40,416 nt of DNA from Candidatus Hermodarchaeota archaeon (GCA_016839995.1 JAEOTD010000064.1:1-40416); one strand, 5' to 3'; positions 15,535 to 23,941 are shown, counted from the first letter of the stretch. Program-made: numbers and translations. Notes: generated from the letters alone by a model not told the origin.

Positions 15535-16545
15535 TTATTCTCCTTTCCCTTTCAAATATGACTCCCAGGGTAACGCTTGTTCAGTTGAGTACCATCCAAA
15601 TTCTCGAAAGAGGATGGCAATTGCTCCTTGAGGGGGAATAACACCTTGTTCTGTGATAATTGCATCAATATACTCAGGGGGAGTTACATCAAACGCTGGA
15701 TTACGAACACTGACGTTTTTCCAGCTCGCTAGTTTCTCCTTTGAAACAACCTCGGTTACATCACGTTCTTCAATCTCAACTAATTCACCGGCCATTGTAG
15801 CAGGACTAAACTTGTAACTTTCTGCTGCAACAAAAAAATCAAGCCGGGCTTCATCTGCTGCAAGGGCTACCAAGCTTGTACCAATCTTGTTAACTACTGC
15901 ACCATTTGCTGTAATTGCGTCTGCTCCAACAAAAACCTTATCTGATCGAGCAATGAGAAACCGAATAGAATTGTCCGTAATCAAAGAGCAAGAAATACCT
16001 GCCTTATCCAGCCATGTTGCAGTAATATGCCCTTGATATCTTGGTCGAGTTTCTGGAACATAAACTGTGAACTCTTTTCCCATTTTGTAGGCGGTTTCTA
16101 GAACTCCAAAGGCAGTGGCACTATTGCAATAGGTGAAAATTATATCCCCATTTTGAATCAACCGTGAACCAATCTGCCCAATCGTTTTGACAGCATTATT
16201 GGACATTTCAATGAATCCTTGCCCAATTTTCAATCCCACTTCTTTCAGTTCACGGATGCCTTTGGTCCGATTAACCTGGGTAAGTAATCGGGTGTAATAA
16301 TATCGAAGGGCATTTGGCAATGATACCGCCGAAGGACGAGTTTCATACAATAATTGAGCGGCAACAGCAACATCTCTTAGAAGTGAGGGAACCCGTTTTG
16401 CCTTAGACTCTGATGTTGCGATGACTAGGCCTTTTGCAGCCGCACGAGCAATACGGCCTGCACCCCGCGTACGCATTGAACGGATATCTTCTGCGATTTT
16501 TTGAGTTTCTTGGGGAATTAACACCATTGCCATTCGCCGAGCCAT
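15535..16545 (-). CDS. Ribose-1,5-bisphosphate isomerase (eIF2B-like superfamily)
   Basis: This enzyme converts ribose 1,5-bisphosphate to ribulose 1,5-bisphosphate in the archaeal AMP/RuBisCO nucleotide-salvage pathway. The 336-residue protein has a helical N-terminal domain and an eIF2B-type C-terminal domain. The candidate catalytic cysteine is in IFTYCNSATAF, the candidate catalytic aspartate in VFVGADAITANGAVVNKIGT, and NPAFDVTPPEYIDAIITEQG and REFGW at the C-terminus are characteristic of the isomerase rather than the translation factor. A His often found next to the Cys is a Tyr here. AMP phosphorylase and RuBisCO are not in the window. It lies head-to-head with a paralogue, 30 bp apart. 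Confidence 0.88.
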   Translation of the reverse strand: MARRMAMVLIPQETQKIAEDIRSMRTRGAGRIARAAAKGLVIATSESKAKRVPSLLRDVAVAAQLLYETRPSAVSLPNALRYYYTRLLTQVNRTKGIRELKEVGLKIGQGFIEMSNNAVKTIGQIGSRLIQNGDIIFTYCNSATAFGVLETAYKMGKEFTVYVPETRPRYQGHITATWLDKAGISCSLITDNSIRFLIARSDKVFVGADAITANGAVVNKIGTSLVALAADEARLDFFVAAESYKFSPATMAGELVEIEERDVTEVVSKEKLASWKNVSVRNPAFDVTPPEYIDAIITEQGVIPPQGAIAILFREFGWYSTEQALPWESYLKGKGE

Positions 16546-16571
16546 TTAATACACAATCAGGGTATTAATGC
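16545..16571. promoter_or_regulatory. Compressed divergent promoter region between the two eIF2B-family genes
   Basis: The two divergent start codons are separated by only 30 bp (16546-16575). For the plus-strand gene, TTTAATACA (16545-16553) is centred 27 nt before ATG 16576. For the minus-strand gene, GCATTAATACC (complement of 16561-16571) is centred about 21 nt before ATG 16545. Neither gene has room for a leader or Shine-Dalgarno, so both are probably leaderless, and each gene's TATA lies next to the other's start. Confidence 0.5.
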
Positions 16572-16575
16572 TGTC

Positions 16576-17514
16576 ATGGAGGCTTCCAAGTTGAACGTTG
16601 ACTGGCTCATAAAGAAGTTACACACCTATGAGATTGCGAGCGCCGATGGAACCGCCATCGCCGCTGCTTCAGCTCTTAAAGACTTAGCACTGAAAACCAA
16701 AGTAGCTTCATCAAAGAATCTATTTGACCAAATCAAGATCGCATCGTATGGTCTCCGGGAAGCGCGTCAATCTTCAGCTGCATTACATAACTGCCTTGAT
16801 TACATAGAAGATGCTGCACAAAACGCATTTCATAAAAAAATGGCCCTCAAGAAAATGCGCGAAACCATTAGTAATGCCTGTGACGAATTTGTTTCACGAA
16901 TTGCGGATGCCAAAGAACGAATCGGCGAAATCGGGTCAAAGCGCATACGATCTGGGGATCGAATTTTAACCCTCTGCCGTAGCTCAACCGTTTTAACGAT
17001 ACTTAAGAAAGTAGTTGAGCAAGGCAAGAAAATCGAAGTTATTGTTGCAGAAAGCCGTCCTGATCTTGAAGGGCGCCTTCTAGCAAATGAAGTTGCAGAA
17101 TTAGGTATACCTGTTACTCTCGTTACAGATTTTGCTACAAGGGTTTTTCTACCTGATATTGACCTCCTTCTTGCTGGAGGAGAAGCAATAGCCGCCAATG
17201 GGGCTATTGTCTCCAAAGTGGGAACTGCAACACTTGCCGAATTATGTCATGATGCACGTGTACGTGTTCTCATAGCTCTTGGGAGTTACAAGTTTTCTCA
17301 TGAAACACTATTGGGTCGTCTCATCACTCTCGAAGAAGGAGACCCTAAACAGGTTGTATCCCCTGGGGATATCAATCCACAAGTTACGGTAAGAAATCCA
17401 CTTTTCGATGTTACTGGTCATGAGCACATCGACGCTTTTATCACAGAACAGGGAATAATCCCACCTCAAGGAGCCTATTTGATTTTCACAACCAAGGAGC
17501 AAAATAGACAGTAG
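16576..17514 (+). CDS. eIF2B alpha-like protein (eIF2B superfamily), paralogue of the adjacent isomerase
   Basis: A 312-residue eIF2B-superfamily protein with an N-terminal helical domain and the C-terminal fold of translation factor eIF2B subunits. It keeps a cysteine (ILTLCRSSTVL), but the segment holding the catalytic Asp in the isomerase reads LLLAGGEAIAANGAIVSKVGT, with Glu in that place as in eIF2B alpha subunits. It also lacks the isomerase C-terminal REFGW extension and ends shortly after TEQGIIPPQGAYLIF. The likely role is as an aIF2B-like regulatory protein or a divergent sugar-phosphate enzyme, not a second copy of the same isomerase. It is head-to-head with that gene. Confidence 0.82.
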   Translation: MEASKLNVDWLIKKLHTYEIASADGTAIAAASALKDLALKTKVASSKNLFDQIKIASYGLREARQSSAALHNCLDYIEDAAQNAFHKKMALKKMRETISNACDEFVSRIADAKERIGEIGSKRIRSGDRILTLCRSSTVLTILKKVVEQGKKIEVIVAESRPDLEGRLLANEVAELGIPVTLVTDFATRVFLPDIDLLLAGGEAIAANGAIVSKVGTATLAELCHDARVRVLIALGSYKFSHETLLGRLITLEEGDPKQVVSPGDINPQVTVRNPLFDVTGHEHIDAFITEQGIIPPQGAYLIFTTKEQNRQ

Positions 17515-17574
17515 AAAGGCTCAAAAACCCTAACTGACCGTGTTCTTCGTAAATACACCGAGGAAGTCAAGACT

Positions 17575-17793
17575 ATGTCTCCTACATCAACTGCAAGTAA
17601 GAAACGTGAAAAGAAATTAGCAGATGTTGATGGTGAGCTATGTGGAATCTGTCAGGCTTGTGCAACCGTCTGTCCTGTTAACGCTATTGAAGTTACAGAA
17701 GGTTACATCTTAGTACTGCCTGAGAAATGCACGGGCTGCGGAACTTGTGTCAAAGTGTGTCCTGTAGGAGCAATCACTCTAATTGACCGGTAA
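17575..17793 (+). CDS. Two-cluster [4Fe-4S] ferredoxin
   Basis: A 72-residue ferredoxin with two complete cluster motifs: Cys23-26-29-33 (CGICQACATVCP) and Cys52-55-58-62 (CTGCGTCVKVCP). A short charged leader of about 18 residues precedes the fold and has no export features. It lies 30 nt before a geranylgeranyl reductase gene on the same strand. In archaea such as Methanosarcina a ferredoxin has been shown to support full lipid saturation by the reductase, so this one is a good candidate for the electron donor. That role is inferred from position. Confidence 0.93.
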   Translation: MSPTSTASKKREKKLADVDGELCGICQACATVCPVNAIEVTEGYILVLPEKCTGCGTCVKVCPVGAITLIDR

Positions 17794-17823
17794 AGAAGAT
17801 TACTCAAGGAGGAAACAGAATCA

Positions 17824-19032
17824 ATGAAACATGTAATTGTGGTTGGTGCTGGCCCAGCCGGCTCATCAACTGCCGTGGGTGCGCTCCGGGCAGGTGCCGA
17901 TGTCACAATCATTGACAGGAAAACAAACGTCGGAATTCCCGTTCAGTGTGGTGAAGCGATTGGAAAAACTGGTCCTGGAGTTGCTGAAATAGATATCCCC
18001 GAGGAATCAATTCGGGCACCTCTTCGTGGATTTCGCCTTTTTAGTCCAGGACAGATATCAGTTGACTATGCTACCAAAGAACCCAGTGGATTTACAATTG
18101 ATCGACGGATATTCGACAAAGAACTTTTTGCGCGCGCTACAGAAGCGGGAGCCGATAGTCTACTTGGTGCTCGAGTACTTGACATAACCCAGGAGAATGG
18201 AACAGTTACTGGTGTAGTTGTGCGACATGATGGCAAACGGAAAACGTTGAAAGCTGAGGTTGTAATAGGCGCAGATGGAGTTAACAGTCAGATCGCTCGG
18301 CTAACGGGACTTCGAAAATCCTACAAACCCGATGACATTGATTCTTGCTTTGGGTACGAAATGGCGAACTGTGACCTAGAAGTTACAGACTTGATGGAAT
18401 TTCTACTTGGTAGTGAAATATCACCACGGGGATACATCTGGATTTTTCCAAAGGGTGAAGGTCGCGCAAACGTAGGTATCGGAATTGGTGGCGGCGTTGA
18501 AACAAAAACCGCCAAGGAATACTTAGATCATTTCCTTAAACATCATGATGTGGCTAAGCGACAACTCAGTAATGCCAAAGTCATCGAAACCAGGGTTGGC
18601 GCTCTTCCAGTTTGTGGACCAAATAAAACTAATGTCGTCGATGGCGCACTTTTGGTTGGTGATGCTGCTGGGCAGGTTCACCCCATTACTGGTGGCGGAA
18701 TGGGTTATGCTATGGTGTGCGGTAGTATCGCAGGCCGTGTTGCCGCCAAGTGTGCTCAAAACGAATCTGTGAAGACATCTGATTTACAGCAATATGAAAA
18801 AGAATGGCGGAAACTCTACGGAGCAGAGTTTGATCAGTCCCTTAAACTTCGAGAGCTGATTTTACAAACCGAAGATAAAACGCTGGACAAACTCGCGAAT
18901 ATTGTAACAGGTGAATCAATTGTCCAAATGACTGCGGGCAAAAAGGTCAAAATCTTCATGAGGGCGATGGCAACAAAAGATGGGAAGCTAATCGCTCTGA
19001 TGAGAGAATTAAGAAAACTTCGTATGGTCTAA
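17824..19032 (+). CDS. Geranylgeranyl reductase (digeranylgeranylglycerophospholipid reductase type, copy 2)
   Basis: A 402-residue FAD-dependent reductase of the type that saturates archaeal membrane lipids. Visible are the FAD motif VIVVGAGPAGSSTAVGALRAG, the archaeal-type PVQCGEAIG segment, VVIGADGVNSQIARLTG, PRGYIWIFPKGEGRANVGIG and LLVGDAAGQVHPITGGGMGYA. It follows a ferredoxin gene by 30 nt, with a GGAGG at about 17809-17813, so the two form an operon. It keeps the canonical Cys motif lacking in the copy at 9933, which makes it the better candidate for lipid saturation. Confidence 0.93.
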   Translation: MKHVIVVGAGPAGSSTAVGALRAGADVTIIDRKTNVGIPVQCGEAIGKTGPGVAEIDIPEESIRAPLRGFRLFSPGQISVDYATKEPSGFTIDRRIFDKELFARATEAGADSLLGARVLDITQENGTVTGVVVRHDGKRKTLKAEVVIGADGVNSQIARLTGLRKSYKPDDIDSCFGYEMANCDLEVTDLMEFLLGSEISPRGYIWIFPKGEGRANVGIGIGGGVETKTAKEYLDHFLKHHDVAKRQLSNAKVIETRVGALPVCGPNKTNVVDGALLVGDAAGQVHPITGGGMGYAMVCGSIAGRVAAKCAQNESVKTSDLQQYEKEWRKLYGAEFDQSLKLRELILQTEDKTLDKLANIVTGESIVQMTAGKKVKIFMRAMATKDGKLIALMRELRKLRMV

Positions 19033-19105
19033 TATCGAACCAATTGTTGTAAACAACTTTAAATCATCATTCTCCTCTCATAATCAAGGAACCGAGGTAA
19101 GCTTT

Positions 19106-19591
19106 ATGGCATCTTCAAACACTGGTTTAATCGTCGGAATAGTTGTTGGCTTCCTTGCGACATTAGGCTTTGCTTTTGGAATTATCTATGCAGCTTCTAT
19201 AGGTCTTTTAGCTGCGCTCATCGGACCCGGTTTGGTTCCAGCTTCAATTGCTTCAACCTTTCCTGGGGCTACAACACTGATGCAACTTTTCATGGTTTAC
19301 AATGATACGCTTCTTAATATTCTCGTGATCTATATTCTGGCTCCTGTTATTTGGCTCATTGGTGGTCTTATTTCAGGATTAATTGTCCGAGATATGATGA
19401 GGGGTGCCGCAGCGGGACTCATTATGGCTATGATTGCCCCCTTTGTTTGTGCTGTGCTCGCATTTCTTGTTGGTTTACCCTACACGGAACCTCTTCTTGT
19501 ATGGGTCCTAAACGGTTTACTAGCAGGATTAATCGCAGCTGTTGGGGGCGTCATTGGCGGAACCCTCACTTCGCAAATTGAAACGCACTAG
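19106..19591 (+). CDS. Small multi-pass membrane protein, 161 aa
   Basis: A very hydrophobic protein with about four membrane helices (near residues 5-40, 65-95, 98-122 and 130-155), separated by short loops rich in Gly, Pro and Thr. An IWLIGGLISGLIVRDMMRGAA segment resembles IFWLIVAIVVALLVRDLN in the next gene, so the two may be distant paralogues. ATG 19106 has GAGGT a few bases upstream. No catalytic motif is visible and I do not recognise a family. It follows the geranylgeranyl reductase by 73 nt. Confidence 0.72.
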   Translation: MASSNTGLIVGIVVGFLATLGFAFGIIYAASIGLLAALIGPGLVPASIASTFPGATTLMQLFMVYNDTLLNILVIYILAPVIWLIGGLISGLIVRDMMRGAAAGLIMAMIAPFVCAVLAFLVGLPYTEPLLVWVLNGLLAGLIAAVGGVIGGTLTSQIETH

Positions 19592-19629
19592 AACCATATT
19601 AATAAGCCAAAACTCCAAGGCTCCCTACT

Positions 19630-20238
19630 ATGCCTAACTATAGGAGTTCCAGAGTTGCACCCTTAGGACTCTTCATAGGTTTTGGGCTTGCCCTCATCGT
19701 CTACCTAACTCAACCATCCATCATTCAATCAATGGTCTACACCACATACAATCCACTCATTAATCCCCTACAATTATACGAATTGGCTTGGATATTGGCA
19801 ACCGTTGAATTACTGCTTAACTTCTCTTTTCCATTCTCGCTGATTTTTTGGCTAATAGTCGCTATCGTCGTAGCACTCCTTGTCAGAGATCTCAACGTCA
19901 CGATTTCAACTTTAATAGCAGCTATTCTGCTTCCCGCAGGCACCTGGTTGCTGTTCATCATCAAGTATCTTTACTTGCCAGGATTCTCAATCAACTTTGT
20001 GCTCACATTCCTCATTTGGCAGACTCTTCTTCCCCTTGGAATCACATTAGGTCTTGCTGTGTTAATCACTCTTCCTTTCTCTCTCTACCGAAGGCAAAAA
20101 CCTCTCACCAAGCAAGCTCCTACCAAGATACAATCTACGTGTTCCAAATGTGGCACCACTTACCGCTCTCAGCCCCTAATATGTGTCCAATGCGGTGAGG
20201 AAAATACTATTATCGAAAACCAAACGCTTAAATCTTAA
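19630..20238 (+). CDS. Membrane protein with C-terminal zinc ribbon, 202 aa
   Basis: Four or so membrane helices occupy residues 10-150. A short basic linker then leads to a C-terminal zinc ribbon with two CxxC pairs (CSKCGTTY and CVQCGEEN), presumably cytoplasmic by the positive-inside rule (YRRQKP just before). The helix pair around IFWLIVAIVVALLVRDL resembles the protein encoded just upstream, which lacks the ribbon. The genes are 38 nt apart and on the same strand. Function unknown; a membrane-tethered zinc ribbon might recruit a soluble partner. Confidence 0.72.
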   Translation: MPNYRSSRVAPLGLFIGFGLALIVYLTQPSIIQSMVYTTYNPLINPLQLYELAWILATVELLLNFSFPFSLIFWLIVAIVVALLVRDLNVTISTLIAAILLPAGTWLLFIIKYLYLPGFSINFVLTFLIWQTLLPLGITLGLAVLITLPFSLYRRQKPLTKQAPTKIQSTCSKCGTTYRSQPLICVQCGEENTIIENQTLKS

Positions 20239-20502
20239 GTATTCAGCAAACTTTCTTGAAATTATCGCAATCCTCTTTGTTCTTCTTTGAGAAAAAATAA
20301 ACATTTTTAATTTAGGAACGCCCTTATTCATAAGCCGGCTAGGGCAGCGACGCGATTTTAAATCCAACACTCCTCATAAGCAGAATCCTCCCAGAGGCCT
20401 AATGCCCGAATCGTCCTCGCCCTCAAACAACATCCCTCCCTCGACTGCCCTCCCGGCATCATTTTTTCTCATAATGTTAATGTGCTCTAAAAAGAAAAAT
20501 CC
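20239..20502. other. 264-nt spacer between convergent genes, C-rich on the plus strand
   Basis: The first 100 nt are AT-rich with T runs that could end the plus-strand operon. From about 20360 to 20460 the plus strand is unusually rich in C (several CCTCCC and CCCTC runs). It is preceded by a TATA-like ATTTTAAAT (20355-20363) and followed by TTTTTT (20464-20469). A short transcribed RNA is possible. A 34-codon frame (20402-20506) is not convincing as a gene. Confidence 0.25.
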
Positions 20503-21363
20503 CTAAGCAGCCACGGGGCTGGCTAGGATGCGATTGGTGATGGCAAACTCCAGGACCTCAACAATTGCATATTCGGGAAGCCCTAAGAGGAATGCTATGG
20601 TTTTTACATCACGTTTTCCATCTACAAGGAAAAGTACGTCCCGGGCATAGGGACCAAATTTATCGTATAATGAACTACCAACAGAGGATCCTGTATCAAG
20701 AGCTGCAAGTAAGTCCTCACCACCTTGGGGGATAAAAGCTAGATTAATTCGTCCATCGTCTGGTTTTGGTGGTGGAATTGGAGGTGGTTCCGCTTCGGTT
20801 GGTTCTGGAGGTGGCGGCTCCATGGGTGGCGGCATCGATTCTGGTTCTTGCGGGGTGGGTTGAGATTCAGGCGGTGGAATTGGTTCGGGTGATGGTGGCG
20901 CTGGTTCAGCAGTAGTGGGTTTTGGTTCTGGGGATTCAGCTGGGGTAGGAGTGGGTTGAGGTGGAGGAACAGGGGGAGGAGTAACTGGTTGTGGTGCTGC
21001 AGGTTTGGGTTCAGCGGGTGCTTCGGGAATGGTTTCGATAATGTTCAAGTCAAGTTCACGAAGTGCTAAGAGAGTCGCTTTTGTTTTCACGACTGCAATA
21101 CCTAATGAAAGGTTAGGTGGAAAAAGCACAGCAAGAAGCCAATTATCAGCAATTTTTGAAATTACAACAAGCCCTGCATCAGTATTCACGGTAAGTTGAC
21201 TAATCTGCCCTTTGTATAAGCTAACGGTCTGTTTTACCATCGCTTCTGTATCTGGGTCAAGTGTACTCTGGTAGATCTTATTGTCAGGAGATATAATACA
21301 GAATGCTTTGACCATTCGGTCGAAACGAAGGTTGTCCAATGCCCGCTGTACTTCCTCGGCCAT
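20503..21363 (-). CDS. Roadblock-like N-terminal domain, long proline-rich linker, small C-terminal domain
   Basis: Residues 1-105 read as a roadblock/LC7-like domain (RMVKAFCIISPDNKIYQSTL, GLVVISKIADNWLLAVLFPP, LSLGIAVVKTKATLLALREL). About residues 112-205 are almost entirely Pro, Glu, Thr, Ser and Ala with PPP runs, a disordered linker. Residues 206-286 form a compact domain with YDKFGPYARDVLFLVDGKRDVKTIAFLLGLPEYAIVEV, which looks like a small winged-helix-like unit. A scaffold linking GTPase-type regulators to another partner is a plausible role. It stands alone, 80 nt from the start of its transcript neighbour gltX, with its own TATA-like element near 21425 on the minus strand. Confidence 0.8.
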   Translation of the reverse strand: MAEEVQRALDNLRFDRMVKAFCIISPDNKIYQSTLDPDTEAMVKQTVSLYKGQISQLTVNTDAGLVVISKIADNWLLAVLFPPNLSLGIAVVKTKATLLALRELDLNIIETIPEAPAEPKPAAPQPVTPPPVPPPQPTPTPAESPEPKPTTAEPAPPSPEPIPPPESQPTPQEPESMPPPMEPPPPEPTEAEPPPIPPPKPDDGRINLAFIPQGGEDLLAALDTGSSVGSSLYDKFGPYARDVLFLVDGKRDVKTIAFLLGLPEYAIVEVLEFAITNRILASPVAA

Positions 21364-21443
21364 CGCTAAGCCTATACCCCCGATCGCGCAATTCTAGCTA
21401 TACGGTACTGGGAATCAGCGCTCTAAAATCTTTGTGCCCCACT

Positions 21444-23222
21444 TCATTCAGTCATATTTATGTTGACTTTCTCCCCATTTTTCTCGACGAATCCAAATCC
21501 CTTTCGTTCCAATTGTATTATTGTTTCAGATTTCACATCTTGGAGTGCGCATTCTCCTAAACCCTCAATGATTTGAAGACTCTTTTGATTAACCTCCCCC
21601 TTTATGAACAATACATCAGGGATGAATAACCTCAAGGGAATGGAATCCGGAGTTACCCACTGAATCTTTAATTTTGCTTTGTCTAATTCGTCACCAGCAT
21701 AACTACATTGTAGGGTGTCTTTGGTTTTTTTCTCAACTTGAAGATTGAAAGCGTGCTTCAGTCGAAAGATGTCACCCTTTCGGAGTTGTTTGGCATCCAT
21801 CCCGTCAATGAATACACGCTTCTCTACTGGGATCTTTCGGCTTCCTCGATCCTTGAAATCCGGATGATATGGTATCTTTGCGGTAAACGGTTTTGTGTTG
21901 ATGAGTTCAACTTGCTTTGGTTGTGTCACACAATAATATCTACTAGCTAAAGGATCAACAAGCCGGCGATTAATACCCAGTAAAAGAGACCAATCCAGAA
22001 TGGGCTGAGCAACACTGAGACCAACTTCTCGGGTCATTTCTCGAATCGCTTCTGGCAATATGCCACGGCGACGAAGGGCAAGTAAGGTTGTTAGGCGAAT
22101 GTCGTCCCATCCGCTAATGACCTCTGATTCAATCAGTGGTCGTATCTTTCGCTTACTTACTGGGCTTCCTTCAATGGCAAATCGAGACCATTCCTGAATA
22201 ATTGGTTGAGCGTAAGAAAAGAGGTTCCGAATATAGGCTTGGAGTTCTCCACGGCTCGCAAATTCGTTGCTTCGTAAAACGTGGCTAATGCCGTTTCGAT
22301 GATCTTCTAAGGCATTTGCAAAGTCATAGGTGGGCCAAAGGCGATATTTAGCGCCTTGAATCGGGTGGGGAAAGTCAATTATACGGAAGATGTTTGGATC
22401 TCGCATCACAGCGTTCGAATGGGTCATATCAATTCGTAGTCGACACACGATTTCCCCTTCAGTGTGTTGACCTTCAAGAATTTCATTCCAGATTTTCTGG
22501 TTTTCTTCATTACTTGTTTGTCGATGTTCGCAGGCGGCTCCCGTTCGTCGGTTCTCACTAATGACATCCGCAGAGCATGAGCAGAAATATACTTCACCAC
22601 GGTCAAGTAGTTTTTCGGCATGATCATAGAAGTAGGGGATGTCATCTGAAACATTGAGTTCTTCGTCCCAATCGATGCCCATCCATTGGTACCCTTCTTT
22701 GAACGCTTCATAATATTCTTGGTTGACATTTCGGGGATTTGTATCCTCGAACCGGAGAATCAATCGGCCTTCATATTGACGTGCATAATACCAGTTAATG
22801 TATCCAGCATACGCATGCCCGATATGCGGATACCCACTCGGTTCTGGTGGTAACCGGGTGGTTACTTCTCCTATTTTGGCCTCTTTAAGCGGGGGGAGTT
22901 CTTTACTTCGTCTCTCCTTGGTCGTTTCAAGTAATTCGGGTGCGATTTTTTCAAGTTCAGAAATTTGATCAGTGATAGAAATCCGATTGATTTCTTTTAC
23001 TGTCTTGTTGACTTGGGTAATGATATCGCGTGCACGGGAACGTAATTCAGGACGTTCAGCCAGTAGTTTTCCAATGACTGCTTTAGCATTTGCTTTCCCG
23101 TCAAATTTGATAGCGTTAGCTAGACTGTATTTACGAATTAGCTCCTGTACAGATGAGTCAATACCATTTTTCACGTGATGCAACCCGCTTTTCTCTCTTG
23201 TCTTCAAGTAATGGGGAGACAC
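21444..23222 (-). CDS. gltX: Glutamyl-tRNA synthetase, archaeal type
   Basis: It charges tRNA-Glu, and in most archaea also tRNA-Gln, with glutamate, followed by transamidation by GatDE. The 592-residue protein has the archaeal/eukaryotic N-terminal helical extension (NAIKFDGKANAKAVIGKLL), the class I HIGH motif (PHIGHAYAGY, residues 133-136), a KMSKS-type loop (SPVSKRKI), and the beta-barrel anticodon-binding domain of the GlnRS type (FTAKIPYHPDFKDRG, VFIDGMDAKQLRKGD). The GTG at 23222 directly follows the AK6-like stop codon; a second GTG at 23175 is possible and would cost 15 residues. The window also holds an intron-containing tRNA-Gln that is a likely substrate. Confidence 0.95.
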   Translation of the reverse strand: MSPHYLKTREKSGLHHVKNGIDSSVQELIRKYSLANAIKFDGKANAKAVIGKLLAERPELRSRARDIITQVNKTVKEINRISITDQISELEKIAPELLETTKERRSKELPPLKEAKIGEVTTRLPPEPSGYPHIGHAYAGYINWYYARQYEGRLILRFEDTNPRNVNQEYYEAFKEGYQWMGIDWDEELNVSDDIPYFYDHAEKLLDRGEVYFCSCSADVISENRRTGAACEHRQTSNEENQKIWNEILEGQHTEGEIVCRLRIDMTHSNAVMRDPNIFRIIDFPHPIQGAKYRLWPTYDFANALEDHRNGISHVLRSNEFASRGELQAYIRNLFSYAQPIIQEWSRFAIEGSPVSKRKIRPLIESEVISGWDDIRLTTLLALRRRGILPEAIREMTREVGLSVAQPILDWSLLLGINRRLVDPLASRYYCVTQPKQVELINTKPFTAKIPYHPDFKDRGSRKIPVEKRVFIDGMDAKQLRKGDIFRLKHAFNLQVEKKTKDTLQCSYAGDELDKAKLKIQWVTPDSIPLRLFIPDVLFIKGEVNQKSLQIIEGLGECALQDVKSETIIQLERKGFGFVEKNGEKVNINMTE

Positions 23223-23831
23223 TTATGCTTTTTGTGATGAGGAGGGTAGTTTCTTCTCCTCCATAATCTCATGGATAAGCTGTGGGTCTAGAATACTAAG
23301 CCAGGAAATCTTGCCAACCGTAAACTGATCTCCTTCTCCCGATAGTATCTTCTGAAAACAAGCAACTACTTCCTCAATCGTGGAGTCAGTAGTATCGATT
23401 TCAAAAATTCGATTATAATCATGGTTCACTAAACTTTGGGATGTACATTCGCCAAGAATCTCTGCTTGAATATTCTCCACTATCTTCTTCGAAGACCATT
23501 GACGATTAGATAATCTCTGTGTAAGGGTAACTGGATGACAGCGTAGGACCACTAAAACTTTCAAGAACTCTTTTGGCACTAAATCTGCGAAATGACCTAT
23601 GACGATTAGTAGTTCCTCGGTTTGTTGAATTCGTTTTGATAAGTAGTCTTGGAGGTTCTCAATATTCGCAATGAGAGTTCCACGCTCAACATCCTTTCCA
23701 TAATGGAATTGTTGCTCCTTGACCACTTGGCCCAATTCAATAACTTCGGTGTGAAGCTGTTGGGCTAATAGTGTGCCAACGGCAGTTTTGCCTGTTCCGG
23801 GCGTTCCGGAGATGGCAATGACCTGTTCCAC
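23223..23831 (-). CDS. AK6/Fap7-type adenylate kinase
   Basis: A 202-residue P-loop kinase with ISGTPGTGKTAVG at the N-terminus and the AK6 signature LRCHPVTLTQRLSNRQWSSKKIVENIQAE, where single-domain AK6 enzymes have RGYxxxKxxENxxAE. In eukaryotes and archaea this family supports late small-subunit (18S/16S) rRNA maturation as well as adenylate kinase activity. The C-terminal 25 residues extend beyond the usual length of about 180. It lies directly upstream of gltX with no spacer, so the two are co-transcribed. Confidence 0.87.
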   Translation of the reverse strand: MEQVIAISGTPGTGKTAVGTLLAQQLHTEVIELGQVVKEQQFHYGKDVERGTLIANIENLQDYLSKRIQQTEELLIVIGHFADLVPKEFLKVLVVLRCHPVTLTQRLSNRQWSSKKIVENIQAEILGECTSQSLVNHDYNRIFEIDTTDSTIEEVVACFQKILSGEGDQFTVGKISWLSILDPQLIHEIMEEKKLPSSSQKA

Positions 23832-23941
23832 AGCGGTTCACCAATGATTCAACAGGAACTCGATGAATCTAGCTGACATTAAGCTGATCTCTATTAAGAA
23901 TACTCCCACTGAAAAAGAAGGGTGGCACTCTTGCGTTGGAG

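Noticed and set aside
20402-20506. 34-codon plus-strand frame with an AGAGG upstream
   Set aside because: Low-complexity Ser/Pro translation, and it runs into the stop of a convergent gene. I cannot distinguish it from chance.
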